NCBI RefSeq assembly: GCF_000282035.1
Contig: NZ_AKKA01000022.1
Coordinates: 1-45,412 of the forward strand
Origin: Rhizobium sp. CF122
GTDB lineage: Bacteria > Pseudomonadota > Alphaproteobacteria > Rhizobiales > Rhizobiaceae
DNA: 45,412 bases
Reading direction: 5' to 3'
Part shown: piece by piece, positions 31,604 to 39,310 of the stretch
How positions within the stretch are numbered: the stretch's first letter is position 1
Layout: each line of letters begins with the position of its first letter
Made by a program: the position numbers and the translations under genes
Notes under the pieces: generated by a model
Seen by the model: only the letters and a program-made list of their open reading frames with translations
Database searches by the model: none
What the model was told of the DNA's origin: nothing

Positions 31604-32893
31604 TTAGTGTTCGCGCTTGCCGCCAAACGTATATCCGGTCTGGACGGTGCCTTTGCCGAACTTGTCGCGCAGCTTGTCCATTGCCGCTTCGGCGGCTGCC
31701 CTGCGGCCGGATTGCACATCGATAAGGTCGGGTGGATCGGCGCGCGCGGGGTCGCAAAGATCGGTCACGCCGATCCCGATCAGGCGAAACTTCGTACCGT
31801 CCGTTTCCTTCTCGAGAAGTTCCAGCCCGGTGCGGAAGATCCGGTCGGCAAGCTGGGTCGGGTCTTCGAGTTTGCGATTGCGAGTGCGCAACTTGAAGTC
31901 CGCCGTCTTCATTTTCAGAACCACCGTCTGGCCGGCAATGTCGTGCTTCTTCAGCCGCCAGGAGACCTTCTCCGAAAGACTGCGGAGGATCGGAACGAGT
32001 TCATCGTAGCGGGAAATGTCATCAAAGAAGGTCGTTTCGGACGAAACGCTCTTTGCCGCATCGTTCAGATGGACTTCGCGGTCGTCGACGCCACGCGAAA
32101 GGCGCGCCAGCCGCTGCCCCATGCTGCCATATCGACGCATGAGGTCGTTTTCCTCCATCCCCTGTAACTGGCCGATGGTGCGGATGCCGTCAGCCTCGAG
32201 CGTAGCCGCAAATGCCTTGCCCACGCCCCAGATCGTCGTCACCGGCCGCGGGGCAAGGAAGGAGACGGCCTCTTCCCGGCCGATGACCGAGAAACCTCTG
32301 GGCTTTTGCAAGTCGGACGCGACCTTGGCGAGAAACTTGCAGTAGGAAAGGCCGACGGAGATGGTTATGCCGATCTCCTTCTCGATGCGCTGGATGAACT
32401 TGGCAAGCGTGCGCGCCGGCGGATCGTGATGCAACCGCTCGGTGCCGCCGAGTTCCAGAAACGCCTCGTCGATCGAAAGCGGCTGAACCAGCGGCGTCAG
32501 TTCCTGCATCAAGGTGCGGACCTCGCGTCCGACCTTGACATATTTTTCCATGTCGGGCCGAATGACCACTGCCTGCGGGCAGGCCTCCAAGGCCTTGAAC
32601 ATCGGCATCGCCGAACGAACGCCATGGATACGCGCGATGTAACAGGCGGTCGAGACCACCCCGCGCTTTCCGCCGCCTATGATGACAGGCTTGTCGGCGA
32701 GCTCAGGATTGTCGCGCTTCTCGATCGCTGCGTAGAAGGCGTCGCAATCGATGTGCGCCAGCGTCAGCTCGTACAGTTCCTTGTGCCGCACGAGACGAGG
32801 GCTTCCGCACGCCGCGCAGCGGCGCGTTTCGGCCTTCTGCTCGGCAAGGCAGTCGCGACAGAAGCCGGGTGTCTTGGCGTACACAAGTGTCAT
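31604..32893 (-). CDS. dinB: DNA polymerase IV with N-terminal zinc-ribbon extension
   Basis: Y-family translesion polymerase induced in the SOS response. The 429-residue product has the catalytic acids in HIDCDAFYA (D49) and [10 protein letters not shown] (D142, E143), a helix-hairpin-helix ([10 protein letters not shown] region) and the little-finger domain. The first 40 residues form an extra CxxC-x10-CxxC module (C12, C15, C26, C29) not present in E. coli DinB, probably a zinc ribbon. No clamp-binding peptide is obvious at the C-terminus ([11 protein letters not shown]). The ATG at 32893 lies only five bases from a LexA box, so the transcript may be leaderless or nearly so. Confidence 0.92.
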   Translation of the reverse strand: MTLVYAKTPGFCRDCLAEQKAETRRCAACGSPRLVRHKELYELTLAHIDCDAFYAAIEKRDNPELADKPVIIGGGKRGVVSTACYIARIHGVRSAMPMFKALEACPQAVVIRPDMEKYVKVGREVRTLMQELTPLVQPLSIDEAFLELGGTERLHHDPPARTLAKFIQRIEKEIGITISVGLSYCKFLAKVASDLQKPRGFSVIGREEAVSFLAPRPVTTIWGVGKAFAATLEADGIRTIGQLQGMEENDLMRRYGSMGQRLARLSRGVDDREVHLNDAAKSVSSETTFFDDISRYDELVPILRSLSEKVSWRLKKHDIAGQTVVLKMKTADFKLRTRNRKLEDPTQLADRIFRTGLELLEKETDGTKFRLIGIGVTDLCDPARADPPDLIDVQSGRRAAAEAAMDKLRDKFGKGTVQTGYTFGGKREH

Positions 32894-32898
32894 GACGA

Positions 32899-32913
32899 GA
32901 ACAAAGATTGAAC
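32899..32913 (-). promoter_or_regulatory. LexA-binding SOS box of dinB
   Basis: Read on the minus strand the sequence is GTTCAATCTTTGTTC, an exact match to the alphaproteobacterial LexA operator GTTC-N7-GTTC. It ends five bases before the dinB ATG and 55 bases before the divergent GNAT gene, so it may control either. Confidence 0.85.
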
Positions 32914-32968
32914 ATTGCAACATTAGCCTCTAAACTTTTGAGTCTCAAGAGAGGCGAGGAGGTTTGCA

Positions 32969-33556
32969 TTGGATATCGATCTCCGTTTCGAGCCGGTGAC
33001 CGCGAACCGGTGGGGTGACTTCGAACGGCTCTTCGGTCCTCGTGGAGCCTTCTATGACTGCTGGTGCGTTGCCCTCCGTTTGCCTCATGCCGTGCGAGCG
33101 AAGATGGGGCCGGGAGAGCGAAAATCGCACATGCAGGGCCGGATAGCCGTCGGTCCGCCGCCAGGCATCCTGGCCTATGCTGATGACGAGCCGGTCGCTT
33201 GGGTCCAAGTCGGATCCCGGCACGACGTGCCGCAATTTAATTCGCCGCGAACGGTGTCCCGACCGGTGGAGGAAGGCGATGCTCACGATCCGTCATTCTG
33301 GGCAGTAAGCTGCTTTTTCCTGCTCGCGCATTTGCGGGGGCAGGGGCTCAGCCATCGTCTCCTTGCCGGTGCAATCGATCATGCGCGGCGTCACGGCGCT
33401 CGCTACCTTGAAGGCTGTCCGATCGACCACGTCAAGCAATCGAAGTCGGTGACGCTTTGTACGGGGTCGACCGCGATCTTCGATGCGGCTGGATTTGAAA
33501 CCGTGGCAAAGCGAAAGGATGGCCGGCCGCTCATGCGGCTGGATTTGCGCTCGTGA
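32969..33556 (+). CDS. GNAT-family N-acetyltransferase
   Basis: A 195-residue protein with the GNAT fold: a beta strand WAVSCFFLLAHL followed by the acetyl-CoA pyrophosphate loop RGQGLS (123-128) and the helix after it. An FDAAGF segment near the C-terminus is typical of the family. The N-terminal half contains DCWC (30-33). The substrate cannot be deduced. The start is a TTG at 32969, supported by a strong GAGGAGG (32956-32962) six bases upstream; no ATG is suitably placed. It is divergent from dinB across the SOS box and its last 26 bases overlap the convergent HAD gene. Confidence 0.8.
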   Translation: MDIDLRFEPVTANRWGDFERLFGPRGAFYDCWCVALRLPHAVRAKMGPGERKSHMQGRIAVGPPPGILAYADDEPVAWVQVGSRHDVPQFNSPRTVSRPVEEGDAHDPSFWAVSCFFLLAHLRGQGLSHRLLAGAIDHARRHGARYLEGCPIDHVKQSKSVTLCTGSTAIFDAAGFETVAKRKDGRPLMRLDLRS

Positions 33557-34202
33557 GGGCATCGGCCGCGAAATGTGCCCTTAGCAGCTCTGCGGCATGG
33601 TCCCAGCCAGTGGCCGCCACGATGTTTCCAACCGGCGGTGGTGCGAACGGCTTGAAATCCGCGTTGGCCATCATGGTCAGGAGCAGGCACTCAGGCAGAT
33701 GATCGGCAACGGAAAGGAGATTGCGCTGCATATCATCGATGAAGGCGACAGGCAGGCTTCGCCGATCATGAAGCCTTGCGACAACAGGCCCCTTGGGCTC
33801 CTCCGTGGCGATCAGGTCGAAAGAGAGGTCGAGCTGGTTGAGAAATTCTCGTCGGATACCGTGGTGCCGAGGTGGCATTGCGGTCAAGAAGACGATGTCG
33901 GCGTCGGCCGAGAGCGCCTGCAGCGTTTCGACCGCGTTTTCCGCCGGCCTCTGCCAGAGGTGCTGGTTCGCGAAGAATACTTCCTCAAACGAATCGATGG
34001 CTGCTTTATCCAACTCGCTGCCATCGAGCAAAGAGACGATATTGCCGTAGAGGCGGAACGACCGTGGCAGGAGGTCGTAACTGTGCGAGCGCAGAAAAGC
34101 GGTAAAGGGAGTGAGGAACTCGAGAACCACTTCGTCGATGTCGCAGACGACCAAAGGCCGGTCGCCGAGGCGCACCTGGCTGATGTTGGTAGCAGTATCC
34201 AT
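33531..34202 (-). CDS. HAD-superfamily hydrolase
   Basis: A 223-residue haloacid-dehalogenase-type protein. The HAD motifs are present: motif I CDIDEVV (nucleophile D21, acid/base D23), motif II FLTAMP (T107), motif III K137 in EEPKGPV and motif IV FIDDMQRN (D156, D157). A small alpha-helical cap lies between about residues 30 and 85. It is probably a phosphatase; the substrate is unknown. It starts two bases after the stop of the DUF3572 gene, with GGGAG ten bases upstream, so the two form an operon. Its 3' end overlaps the GNAT gene by 26 bases, tail to tail. The frame is open upstream to 34292, but MDTATNISQV is the likely start. Confidence 0.82.
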   Translation of the reverse strand: MDTATNISQVRLGDRPLVVCDIDEVVLEFLTPFTAFLRSHSYDLLPRSFRLYGNIVSLLDGSELDKAAIDSFEEVFFANQHLWQRPAENAVETLQALSADADIVFLTAMPPRHHGIRREFLNQLDLSFDLIATEEPKGPVVARLHDRRSLPVAFIDDMQRNLLSVADHLPECLLLTMMANADFKPFAPPPVGNIVAATGWDHAAELLRAHFAADALTSANPAA

Positions 34203-34204
34203 GC

Positions 34205-34513
34205 TCAATATTCTCCCGAGCCAAGTCCCGGCGGCGAAAAGTGCAGCCATGCCGCATTCAATGCGTCGGGCGCGGTGCCGGTCGCCTGGCAAAAGGCCAT
34301 CGCTGTCGGCTCGTGTTGCATGATGAAGTCCATCATGCCGGAAATAAACCCAAGATCGCTGATCGCGTGGCGGACTTGCGCCGGTTCGACGCCGGTCAAC
34401 GCGAGGAAACGACTGAACAGTTCCGGTTCGTTGGCAAGCCAGGTGAGAACGGAGATTGCGGTCAGCTGTGGATCGGCCGCGAGTTGTTTCGAAGTCTTGA
34501 AGTTGCTTTGCAT
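34205..34513 (-). CDS. DUF3572 family protein
   Basis: A 102-residue, mostly helical protein. The sequence AISVLTWLANEPELFSRFLALTG followed by GFISGMMDFIMQHEPT matches what I know of the alphaproteobacterial DUF3572 family. Function is unknown. It is divergent from divK with a 132-base shared upstream region and forms an operon with the HAD hydrolase, whose ATG follows the TGA after two bases. DUF3572 next to divK is a common rhizobial arrangement as I recall. Confidence 0.8.
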   Translation of the reverse strand: MQSNFKTSKQLAADPQLTAISVLTWLANEPELFSRFLALTGVEPAQVRHAISDLGFISGMMDFIMQHEPTAMAFCQATGTAPDALNAAWLHFSPPGLGSGEY

Positions 34514-34645
34514 TTCTCTGGGTAAATTACCTATTTTTCAACCAAATAGCGATAGTGTGCCGCCATCGGTTCTATGGAACCAAGCCGCCGCATAAGTCTT
34601 CTTCTTGCGGGGAAGCGGTACCAGAACGGACGTAGGACGCGTGTC
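34514..34645. promoter_or_regulatory. Shared upstream region of DUF3572 and divK
   Basis: The 132-base divergent spacer contains two perfect short palindromes: GGTAAATTACC (34521-34531), eight bases from the DUF3572 start, and GGTTCTATGGAACC (34568-34581). No CtrA box (TTAA-N7-TTAA) is evident, although divK belongs to the CtrA control circuit. Function of the palindromes is unknown. Confidence 0.45.
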
Positions 34646-35017
34646 ATGCCCAAACAGGTGATGATTGTAGAAGACAACGAGCTCAACATGAAGCTCTTTC
34701 GCGACCTTATTGAGGCGTCCGGCTACACGACGATCCAGACCCGAAATGGCATGGAGGCGCTCGATCTCGCGCGCAAGTACCGGCCGGACCTGATTCTGAT
34801 GGACATTCAGCTACCTGAGGTTTCCGGTCTCGAGGTTACGAAATGGCTGAAGGAAGACGATGATCTGCACGTCATTCCCGTTATCGCCGTCACAGCATTT
34901 GCCATGAAGGGAGACGAGGAACGCATCCGCCAGGGCGGCTGCGAGGCCTATGTCTCCAAACCCATTTCCGTTCCTAAATTCATTGAGACGATCAAGACCT
35001 ATCTGGGCGATGCCTGA
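34646..35017 (+). CDS. divK: Single-domain response regulator DivK
   Basis: An essential polarity and cell-cycle regulator in alphaproteobacteria; when phosphorylated it modulates the DivL-CckA-CtrA pathway. It receives and loses phosphate through DivJ and PleC (PdhS-type) kinases. The 123-residue product is a bare receiver domain with the acidic pair E9-D10, the phosphoacceptor D53 ([11 protein letters not shown]), T83 and K105 (YVSKPIS). The frame is open from 34574, but the ATG at 34646, with AGGAC upstream, gives the family length. It is followed after 18 bases by pleD, the classical divK-pleD operon. Confidence 0.95.
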   Translation: MPKQVMIVEDNELNMKLFRDLIEASGYTTIQTRNGMEALDLARKYRPDLILMDIQLPEVSGLEVTKWLKEDDDLHVIPVIAVTAFAMKGDEERIRQGGCEAYVSKPISVPKFIETIKTYLGDA

Positions 35018-35035
35018 CGCATCGGAAAGAAGCCT

Positions 35036-36406
35036 ATGACTGCGCGCATTCTGGTGGTTGATGATATTCCGGCCAACGTCAAGTTGCTTGAGGCTCGGCT
35101 AGTCGCCGAGTATTTCGACGTACTGACCGCCGGCGACGGCTATCAGGCCCTGGCAATCTGCGAGCGGAACCAGGTCGATCTTGTCCTTCTCGATATCATG
35201 ATGCCTGGAATGGACGGCTTCGAAGTGTGCGAGCGCCTGAAAGCCAACCCAAAGACTTCGCATATACCCGTCGTCATGGTGACGGCTTTGGATCAGCCGG
35301 CCGACCGCGTGCGTGGCCTGAAGGCCGGCGCCGATGACTTTCTCACCAAGCCGGTCAATGACCTTCAATTGATCTCGCGGGTGAAGAGCCTCTTGCGGCT
35401 GAAGACGCTCAGCGACGAATTACGGATTCGCTCTGAAACCGCCCATACGATGGGAATCGACGAACTGCTACGCTCGGGCGAGGGACGGGGCGACGAATCG
35501 GCCCAGGTCCTGCTCGTCGACGGGCGCGCCAATTCGCAGGAACGCATCATCAAGGCACTGAAGCCTATCGCCGACGTCTGCGCGATCTCGGATCCGCAGG
35601 CGGCTCTTTTCGAGGCGTCGGAAAATCCCTTTGAGCTCGTCATCATCAACGCCAATTTCGACGACTACGATCCCCTGCGTCTGTGTTCGCAGCTTCGCTC
35701 TCTGGAGCGCACGCGTTTTCTGCCGCTCCTGATCATCACGGAGCAGGGCGATGACGACATGGTGATCCGGGCGCTGGAACTCGGCGTCAACGACTATATC
35801 GTTCGGCCGGTCGATCCCAACGAACTGGTGGCGCGCAGCCTCACTCAGATTCGCCGCAAGCACTACAACGATCGCCTACGCGCGAGTGTCAAGCAGACGA
35901 TCGAGCTTGCCGTCACGGATCCGCTAACCGGGCTCAGCAACCGCCGCTACCTGGATAATCACCTGAGCACGCTGTTCAATCGCTCAATGGCGCGGGGCCG
36001 TCCGCTATCGGTGCTGATCACCGATATCGATCGGTTCAAGCAGGTCAACGACACCTATGGGCATGATGCCGGGGATGATGTGCTTCGGGAGTTTGCGAAC
36101 CGCATTCGCTCCACCGTCCGCGGCGCCGATCTTGCCTGCCGCTACGGCGGTGAGGAATTCGTGGTGGTCATGCCCGATACCTCGCCCGAGGTGGCCGCAA
36201 CCGTCGCGGAGCGGTTGCGCTCTGTGGTCGAAACGACACCGTTCCTGCTGAAGTCATCGGGGCAGGAGTTGAGCGTGACTGCCTCCTTCGGCATCTCGTC
36301 GCGCATCTCGTCGGTCGTTACGCCGGGGCAGCTGATGAAGCAGGCCGATCTGGCGCTCTACGAGGCAAAAACGGGCGGTCGCAATCGGGTCGTCGCCGCG
36401 GCTTGA
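35036..36406 (+). CDS. pleD: Diguanylate cyclase response regulator PleD
   Basis: Makes cyclic di-GMP when phosphorylated and controls polar development and motility in alphaproteobacteria. The 456-residue product has receiver 1 (phosphoacceptor D53, K105) and a degenerate receiver 2 (about 157-285), where the phosphoacceptor position appears to be N205 in VIINANF. A GGDEF domain (about 290-456) follows with the active motif GGEEF at 371-375. The product-inhibition I-site is R362-x-x-D365. These match the Caulobacter PleD layout, where receiver 2 serves as a dimerisation adaptor. GGAAAGAAG precedes the ATG. Confidence 0.95.
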   Translation: MTARILVVDDIPANVKLLEARLVAEYFDVLTAGDGYQALAICERNQVDLVLLDIMMPGMDGFEVCERLKANPKTSHIPVVMVTALDQPADRVRGLKAGADDFLTKPVNDLQLISRVKSLLRLKTLSDELRIRSETAHTMGIDELLRSGEGRGDESAQVLLVDGRANSQERIIKALKPIADVCAISDPQAALFEASENPFELVIINANFDDYDPLRLCSQLRSLERTRFLPLLIITEQGDDDMVIRALELGVNDYIVRPVDPNELVARSLTQIRRKHYNDRLRASVKQTIELAVTDPLTGLSNRRYLDNHLSTLFNRSMARGRPLSVLITDIDRFKQVNDTYGHDAGDDVLREFANRIRSTVRGADLACRYGGEEFVVVMPDTSPEVAATVAERLRSVVETTPFLLKSSGQELSVTASFGISSRISSVVTPGQLMKQADLALYEAKTGGRNRVVAAA

Positions 36407-36828
36407 GTAACACTTCTATGAAGCATTTGGGTCATCCACAGCTACCTGATTCATGCCTGCCGACGCGTGGCAGCCAAGTAACTTGAATGCAAAGCCGGCC
36501 ATTTGACCTGAACATTTGTTGGTTCTCGATAGCGCGCCAAGCAGATGCGGTACGGGCTCAGTGATAAATGTGAGGATCAATCAGATTTAGGCGGCACTTC
36601 GCAAGTAGCTGTGATAACCAAGTTTCGAGGCGTAAAGGCGCAAGCTAATACTATTGACCTATAGTTTCGCCATTCTTTGTCAATTTGGCGCTATTCTTGC
36701 TATTGGAGGCGACTCGAAGCTCTAAAAACTGTCCCAAAGCCGTACTTTTAACCACAGAATCAACCTCGGAGATCTAACCATTAAGAATTTGTTGATTTTC
36801 TTTCATTTTCGAGCAAATTATCGAACCA
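36407..36828. other. Non-coding region after pleD
   Basis: These 422 bases contain no ORF with a ribosome-binding site. I see a short hairpin CTGCC/GGCAG near 36458-36474 that might end pleD transcription weakly, then AT-richer sequence with a distant TTGAC/GTCAA inverted repeat around 36653-36682. Nothing else is recognised. The downstream part is annotated separately as a candidate small RNA. Confidence 0.4.
36792..36821 (+). promoter_or_regulatory. Possible promoter of the pleD-rpmG small RNA
   Basis: TTGATT (36792-36797), an 18-base spacer and AATTAT (36816-36821) would start transcription near 36829. The match is modest; a stress sigma factor promoter could be present instead. Confidence 0.3.
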
Positions 36829-37020
36829 TAAGAGATAAGCACTCCCCGTGAGGAGTCTGAGATACCCCATGATGCTCAGGTCCGCCGCATCTCCTGGGTC
36901 GTGGGGTCGGTCGGCTGGTTTGCAACATTTAGCGGTTCCTCGTGCCGCGTTGCTTGCCGGTCGACCCCCTTTCAAGAAAACGCCGTCCTTTCCGCATTTT
37001 CGGGAGGACGGCGTTTCTGT
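36829..37020 (+). ncRNA. Candidate trans-acting small RNA between pleD and rpmG (EcpR1-like by position)
   Basis: The region folds into successive stem-loops. There is a small one at 36841-36856 (ACTCC/GGAGT). A compound one lies at 36922-36953, with GCAAC/GTTGC and inner GCGG/CCGC arms around the loop TTCCTCGTG, whose TCCTC could pair with Shine-Dalgarno sequences. A strong terminator closes it at 36978-37016. From memory, the Sinorhizobium cell-cycle sRNA EcpR1 lies at an equivalent pleD-rpmG locus, is about 100 nt and has three stem-loops; I treat the identification as inference. The 5' end is uncertain: a processed form of about 100 nt would begin near 36920. No protein is encoded. Confidence 0.55.
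36978..37016 (+). terminator. Terminator hairpin of the pleD-rpmG small RNA
   Basis: Arms AAACGCCGTCCT (36978-36989) and AGGACGGCGTTT (37005-37016) pair perfectly over 12 bases, with a 15-base loop. CTGTTTTC follows. It is the strongest stem-loop in the interval. Confidence 0.75.
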
Positions 37021-37060
37021 TTTCAGGCATCAGAAATCAGACAATAAAGCCGGCGAACAA

Positions 37061-37094
37061 AAAAAGCGCGCAGCCCGTGGGCGCGCGCCTTTTT
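37061..37094 (-). terminator. Terminator of rpmG
   Basis: A long GC stem flanked by A5 and T5: AAAAA-GCGCGC-A-GCCC, short loop, GGGC-GCGCGC-C-TTTTT. On the minus strand it ends in a U-run 20 bases after the rpmG stop. It can function in both directions and would also isolate the sRNA from rpmG. Confidence 0.75.
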
Positions 37095-37114
37095 GAAGAC
37101 GTCAGATCAAGCGA

Positions 37115-37282
37115 TTACTTGATCTTGGTTTCCTTGAACTCGACGTGCTTCTTAGCGATCGGGTCGTACTTGGTCTTCGTCATCTTGTCGGTCATCGTAC
37201 GGCTGTTCTTCGTCGTGACGTAGAAGAAACCGGTGTCGGCCGTCGACAGCAGCTTGATCTTGATTGTGGTAGCCTTGGCCAT
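37115..37282 (-). CDS. rpmG: 50S ribosomal protein L33
   Basis: A 55-residue basic ribosomal protein of the large subunit, near the E site. The translated minus strand begins [18 protein letters not shown] and ends [10 protein letters not shown], with [14 protein letters not shown] and [11 protein letters not shown] between, matching the proteobacterial L33 family. It lacks the CxxC zinc-ribbon pairs and so is the zinc-independent (C-minus) type. AGGACGACC precedes the ATG. It stands alone with its own terminator; the next gene upstream on this strand is the MFS transporter, 93 bases away. Confidence 0.95.
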   Translation of the reverse strand: MAKATTIKIKLLSTADTGFFYVTTKNSRTMTDKMTKTKYDPIAKKHVEFKETKIK

Positions 37283-37375
37283 GGTCGTCCTGCCTTTAAT
37301 AAAATGAAAGCCGTGGCAGGCCGGATAGGCTCCACGGCAAATTCTGGCGCGAAACTACGAATCCAGCCCGAAAAG

Positions 37376-38563
37376 TCAAGCCCGCTTTCGGAGGAAAAGC
37401 AGTCTGACGGCGGAAAGCAGGGCATAAAGCCCGAAGAATCCAGCGATCGCCCAGGCAAAACCGTTGTTGCCCGCAACGTCGATGGCCGCGCCGATGACCT
37501 GCGGTCCGGCCACTGTGCCAACCGCATAGCAGAACACAAAGGCCGCGTTGGCTGCCGCGAGGTCGGAGCCGGTCAGGCGCGAGCCCAGGTGACTGAGGCC
37601 CACCGTATAGAGTCCCGCAACGCAGCCGCCCCAGAAGAGGAGAACCGTCGCCATCAGAATCCAGCTGTGCACGAGGACCGGCAGCATCAGGGAGCCGATC
37701 AGGCCCATGAAGGCCATGGCGGCCAGCAGCGGACGCTTGTCCTTCATGCGGTCCGAAAGTAGGCCGACGGGAATCTGGAAGATCACGTTGCCGATTCCCA
37801 TTACGGTCAGCAGCAGGGCTGCCTGCGATTCGGTAAAGGCGGCGCGCACTGCATAGATAGGGAACAGCGCCAGACCACCGGCTTCGACGGCCCCGAAGAT
37901 GAAGACGGCAGCTGTTGCTGTCGGCACCAGGAAGACGTAGCGCATGAAATGCAGCTCGGGTTTCTCTTCGAGGACCGGACTCTCATACCGCGCGATATAG
38001 ATTGGAATGGCTGCCAGCAGAACGGCGCCGGCGCCGACAGCAAACGGCAAGATGCCATCGCTGCCGAGAATCGAAAAGAGCAGCGGTCCGCCGGCAAACC
38101 CCAGCGACAGGACAGTGGCATAGATGCCGAGCACGAAACCGCGCTTGGAAGGCGGCGAGGCGGCGTTGATCCAGAATTCCGACAGGATGAACAGCGTCGT
38201 TGTCGCGCCGTGAAAGGCGAAACGCAGCGGAAACCACATCCAGAAATCCTGGGCGTAGTAGAAGGCGAGCGCGCTGATCGCTGAAATCACGACGGCCCAG
38301 ATCATGGTCGGGGCGACACCATATTTGTGCGCCAGCTTCGTGGTGATGGGCGCAGCCGCCATCGCGGCAACCCCGGCCATCGCGGTGTTCAATCCGATAA
38401 GCGTCGACGGAATGCCGCGCTTTTCGAGAATGATGCTGAGAAGCGGAAGCCCGAGGCCGATTGCTATGCCGACAGCGGAGATGGACGAGACGGCTGCCAC
38501 CAGCGAAGGCCAATGAATTTCTTCGACATCGCCTGCTGCTGTGCCGTTTCGCGGCTGAGACAT
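37376..38563 (-). CDS. MFS transporter
   Basis: A 395-residue inner-membrane protein with about 12 hydrophobic segments of the major facilitator superfamily. Recognisable features are the loop between helices 2 and 3 (TKLAHKYG) and the mid-protein counterpart VGLLSDRMKDKRPLL between helices 8 and 9. The first about 15 residues are polar. The substrate cannot be inferred; relatives are annotated as YcaD-like or general efflux. An earlier in-frame start at 38602 exists, but the ATG at 38563 has AAGGA seven bases upstream. A homologue beside rpmG is usual in rhizobia. Confidence 0.85.
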   Translation of the reverse strand: MSQPRNGTAAGDVEEIHWPSLVAAVSSISAVGIAIGLGLPLLSIILEKRGIPSTLIGLNTAMAGVAAMAAAPITTKLAHKYGVAPTMIWAVVISAISALAFYYAQDFWMWFPLRFAFHGATTTLFILSEFWINAASPPSKRGFVLGIYATVLSLGFAGGPLLFSILGSDGILPFAVGAGAVLLAAIPIYIARYESPVLEEKPELHFMRYVFLVPTATAAVFIFGAVEAGGLALFPIYAVRAAFTESQAALLLTVMGIGNVIFQIPVGLLSDRMKDKRPLLAAMAFMGLIGSLMLPVLVHSWILMATVLLFWGGCVAGLYTVGLSHLGSRLTGSDLAAANAAFVFCYAVGTVAGPQVIGAAIDVAGNNGFAWAIAGFFGLYALLSAVRLLFLRKRA

Positions 38564-38744
38564 ATACGCATCCTTAGAGACCTGCTGCACAGAATCGCTC
38601 ACCGCGAAGCACCATAGAAAGGCACAGGAGTACCAAATCCGAGTGACGGCTGTGCTTTACAAGATGAAACGCGCTGGCGGCAATAACCTGGATGATCTTG
38701 AATGGATATAGTCAAAGAACCTTACCGAATAGGCATGAGATTTC

Positions 38745-38762
38745 GCCCCGCGGAAGCGGGGC
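38745..38762 (-). terminator. GC hairpin downstream of DUF983
   Basis: GCCCCGC and GCGGGGC pair around a GGAA tetraloop. It lies about 60 bases past the DUF983 stop on the minus strand. There is no T-run, so intrinsic termination is uncertain. The rest of 38564-38822 shows nothing recognisable. Confidence 0.4.
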
Positions 38763-38822
38763 ACCGCTGGGCGTGCCACTACACGTCAATTGTGTCGTGA
38801 AGGTGAAGGGGCAGGTACGCGC

Positions 38823-39278
38823 CTAGCGTTTGCGGCCCGGTATCTCGTAGGCGTCGTGATCGTCGGTTTGTCCACCGAAGCCGTGCATCTTCAATGCCCA
38901 TTGCAGGCCGATGACGCCGCCTTTGATCGGCTGGATGATCAGCAGTGTCGCCAGCAGCGTGATAGGCGTCCAGATCGCGAACGTCAGCCAGAGGGGCATT
39001 GGCCAGAGGAGGTCGGTTGCCATGTAGCCGCCGATAATGAGATGGCCGATGACCACGATGGCGAGATAGGGCGGCAGGTCGTCCGAGCGATGGTGGTGCA
39101 TGGCCTCGCCGCAGGCGGCACAATTGTCCACCGGCTTCAGGAAGCTTTTGAAGAGTTTGCCGCTGCCGCATGCGGGGCAGGTGTTCAGCATGCCGCGCTT
39201 GATAGAGCGGCCGAGCGGACGCTCCACCTCCTCACTGCCTCCGTAACGGATTGCCTGGTCGGTAGAGGTGGTCGTCAT
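38823..39278 (-). CDS. DUF983 family membrane protein with zinc-ribbon motif
   Basis: A 151-residue protein. The N-terminal cytosolic part has two CxxC pairs (CPACG and CAACG, about residues 34-57), a probable zinc ribbon. Two transmembrane helices follow (about 72-90 and 96-115). A conserved LQWALKMHG segment marks the DUF983 family. Function is unknown; in some bacteria relatives lie near cytochrome oxidase genes. Here it lies 32 bases after rnr on the same strand and is probably cotranscribed with topA-rnr. Confidence 0.85.
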   Translation of the reverse strand: MTTTSTDQAIRYGGSEEVERPLGRSIKRGMLNTCPACGSGKLFKSFLKPVDNCAACGEAMHHHRSDDLPPYLAIVVIGHLIIGGYMATDLLWPMPLWLTFAIWTPITLLATLLIIQPIKGGVIGLQWALKMHGFGGQTDDHDAYEIPGRKR

Positions 39279-39310
39279 CGTTCGTTTCCTTTCGCGGCGT
39301 CCCTACACGC

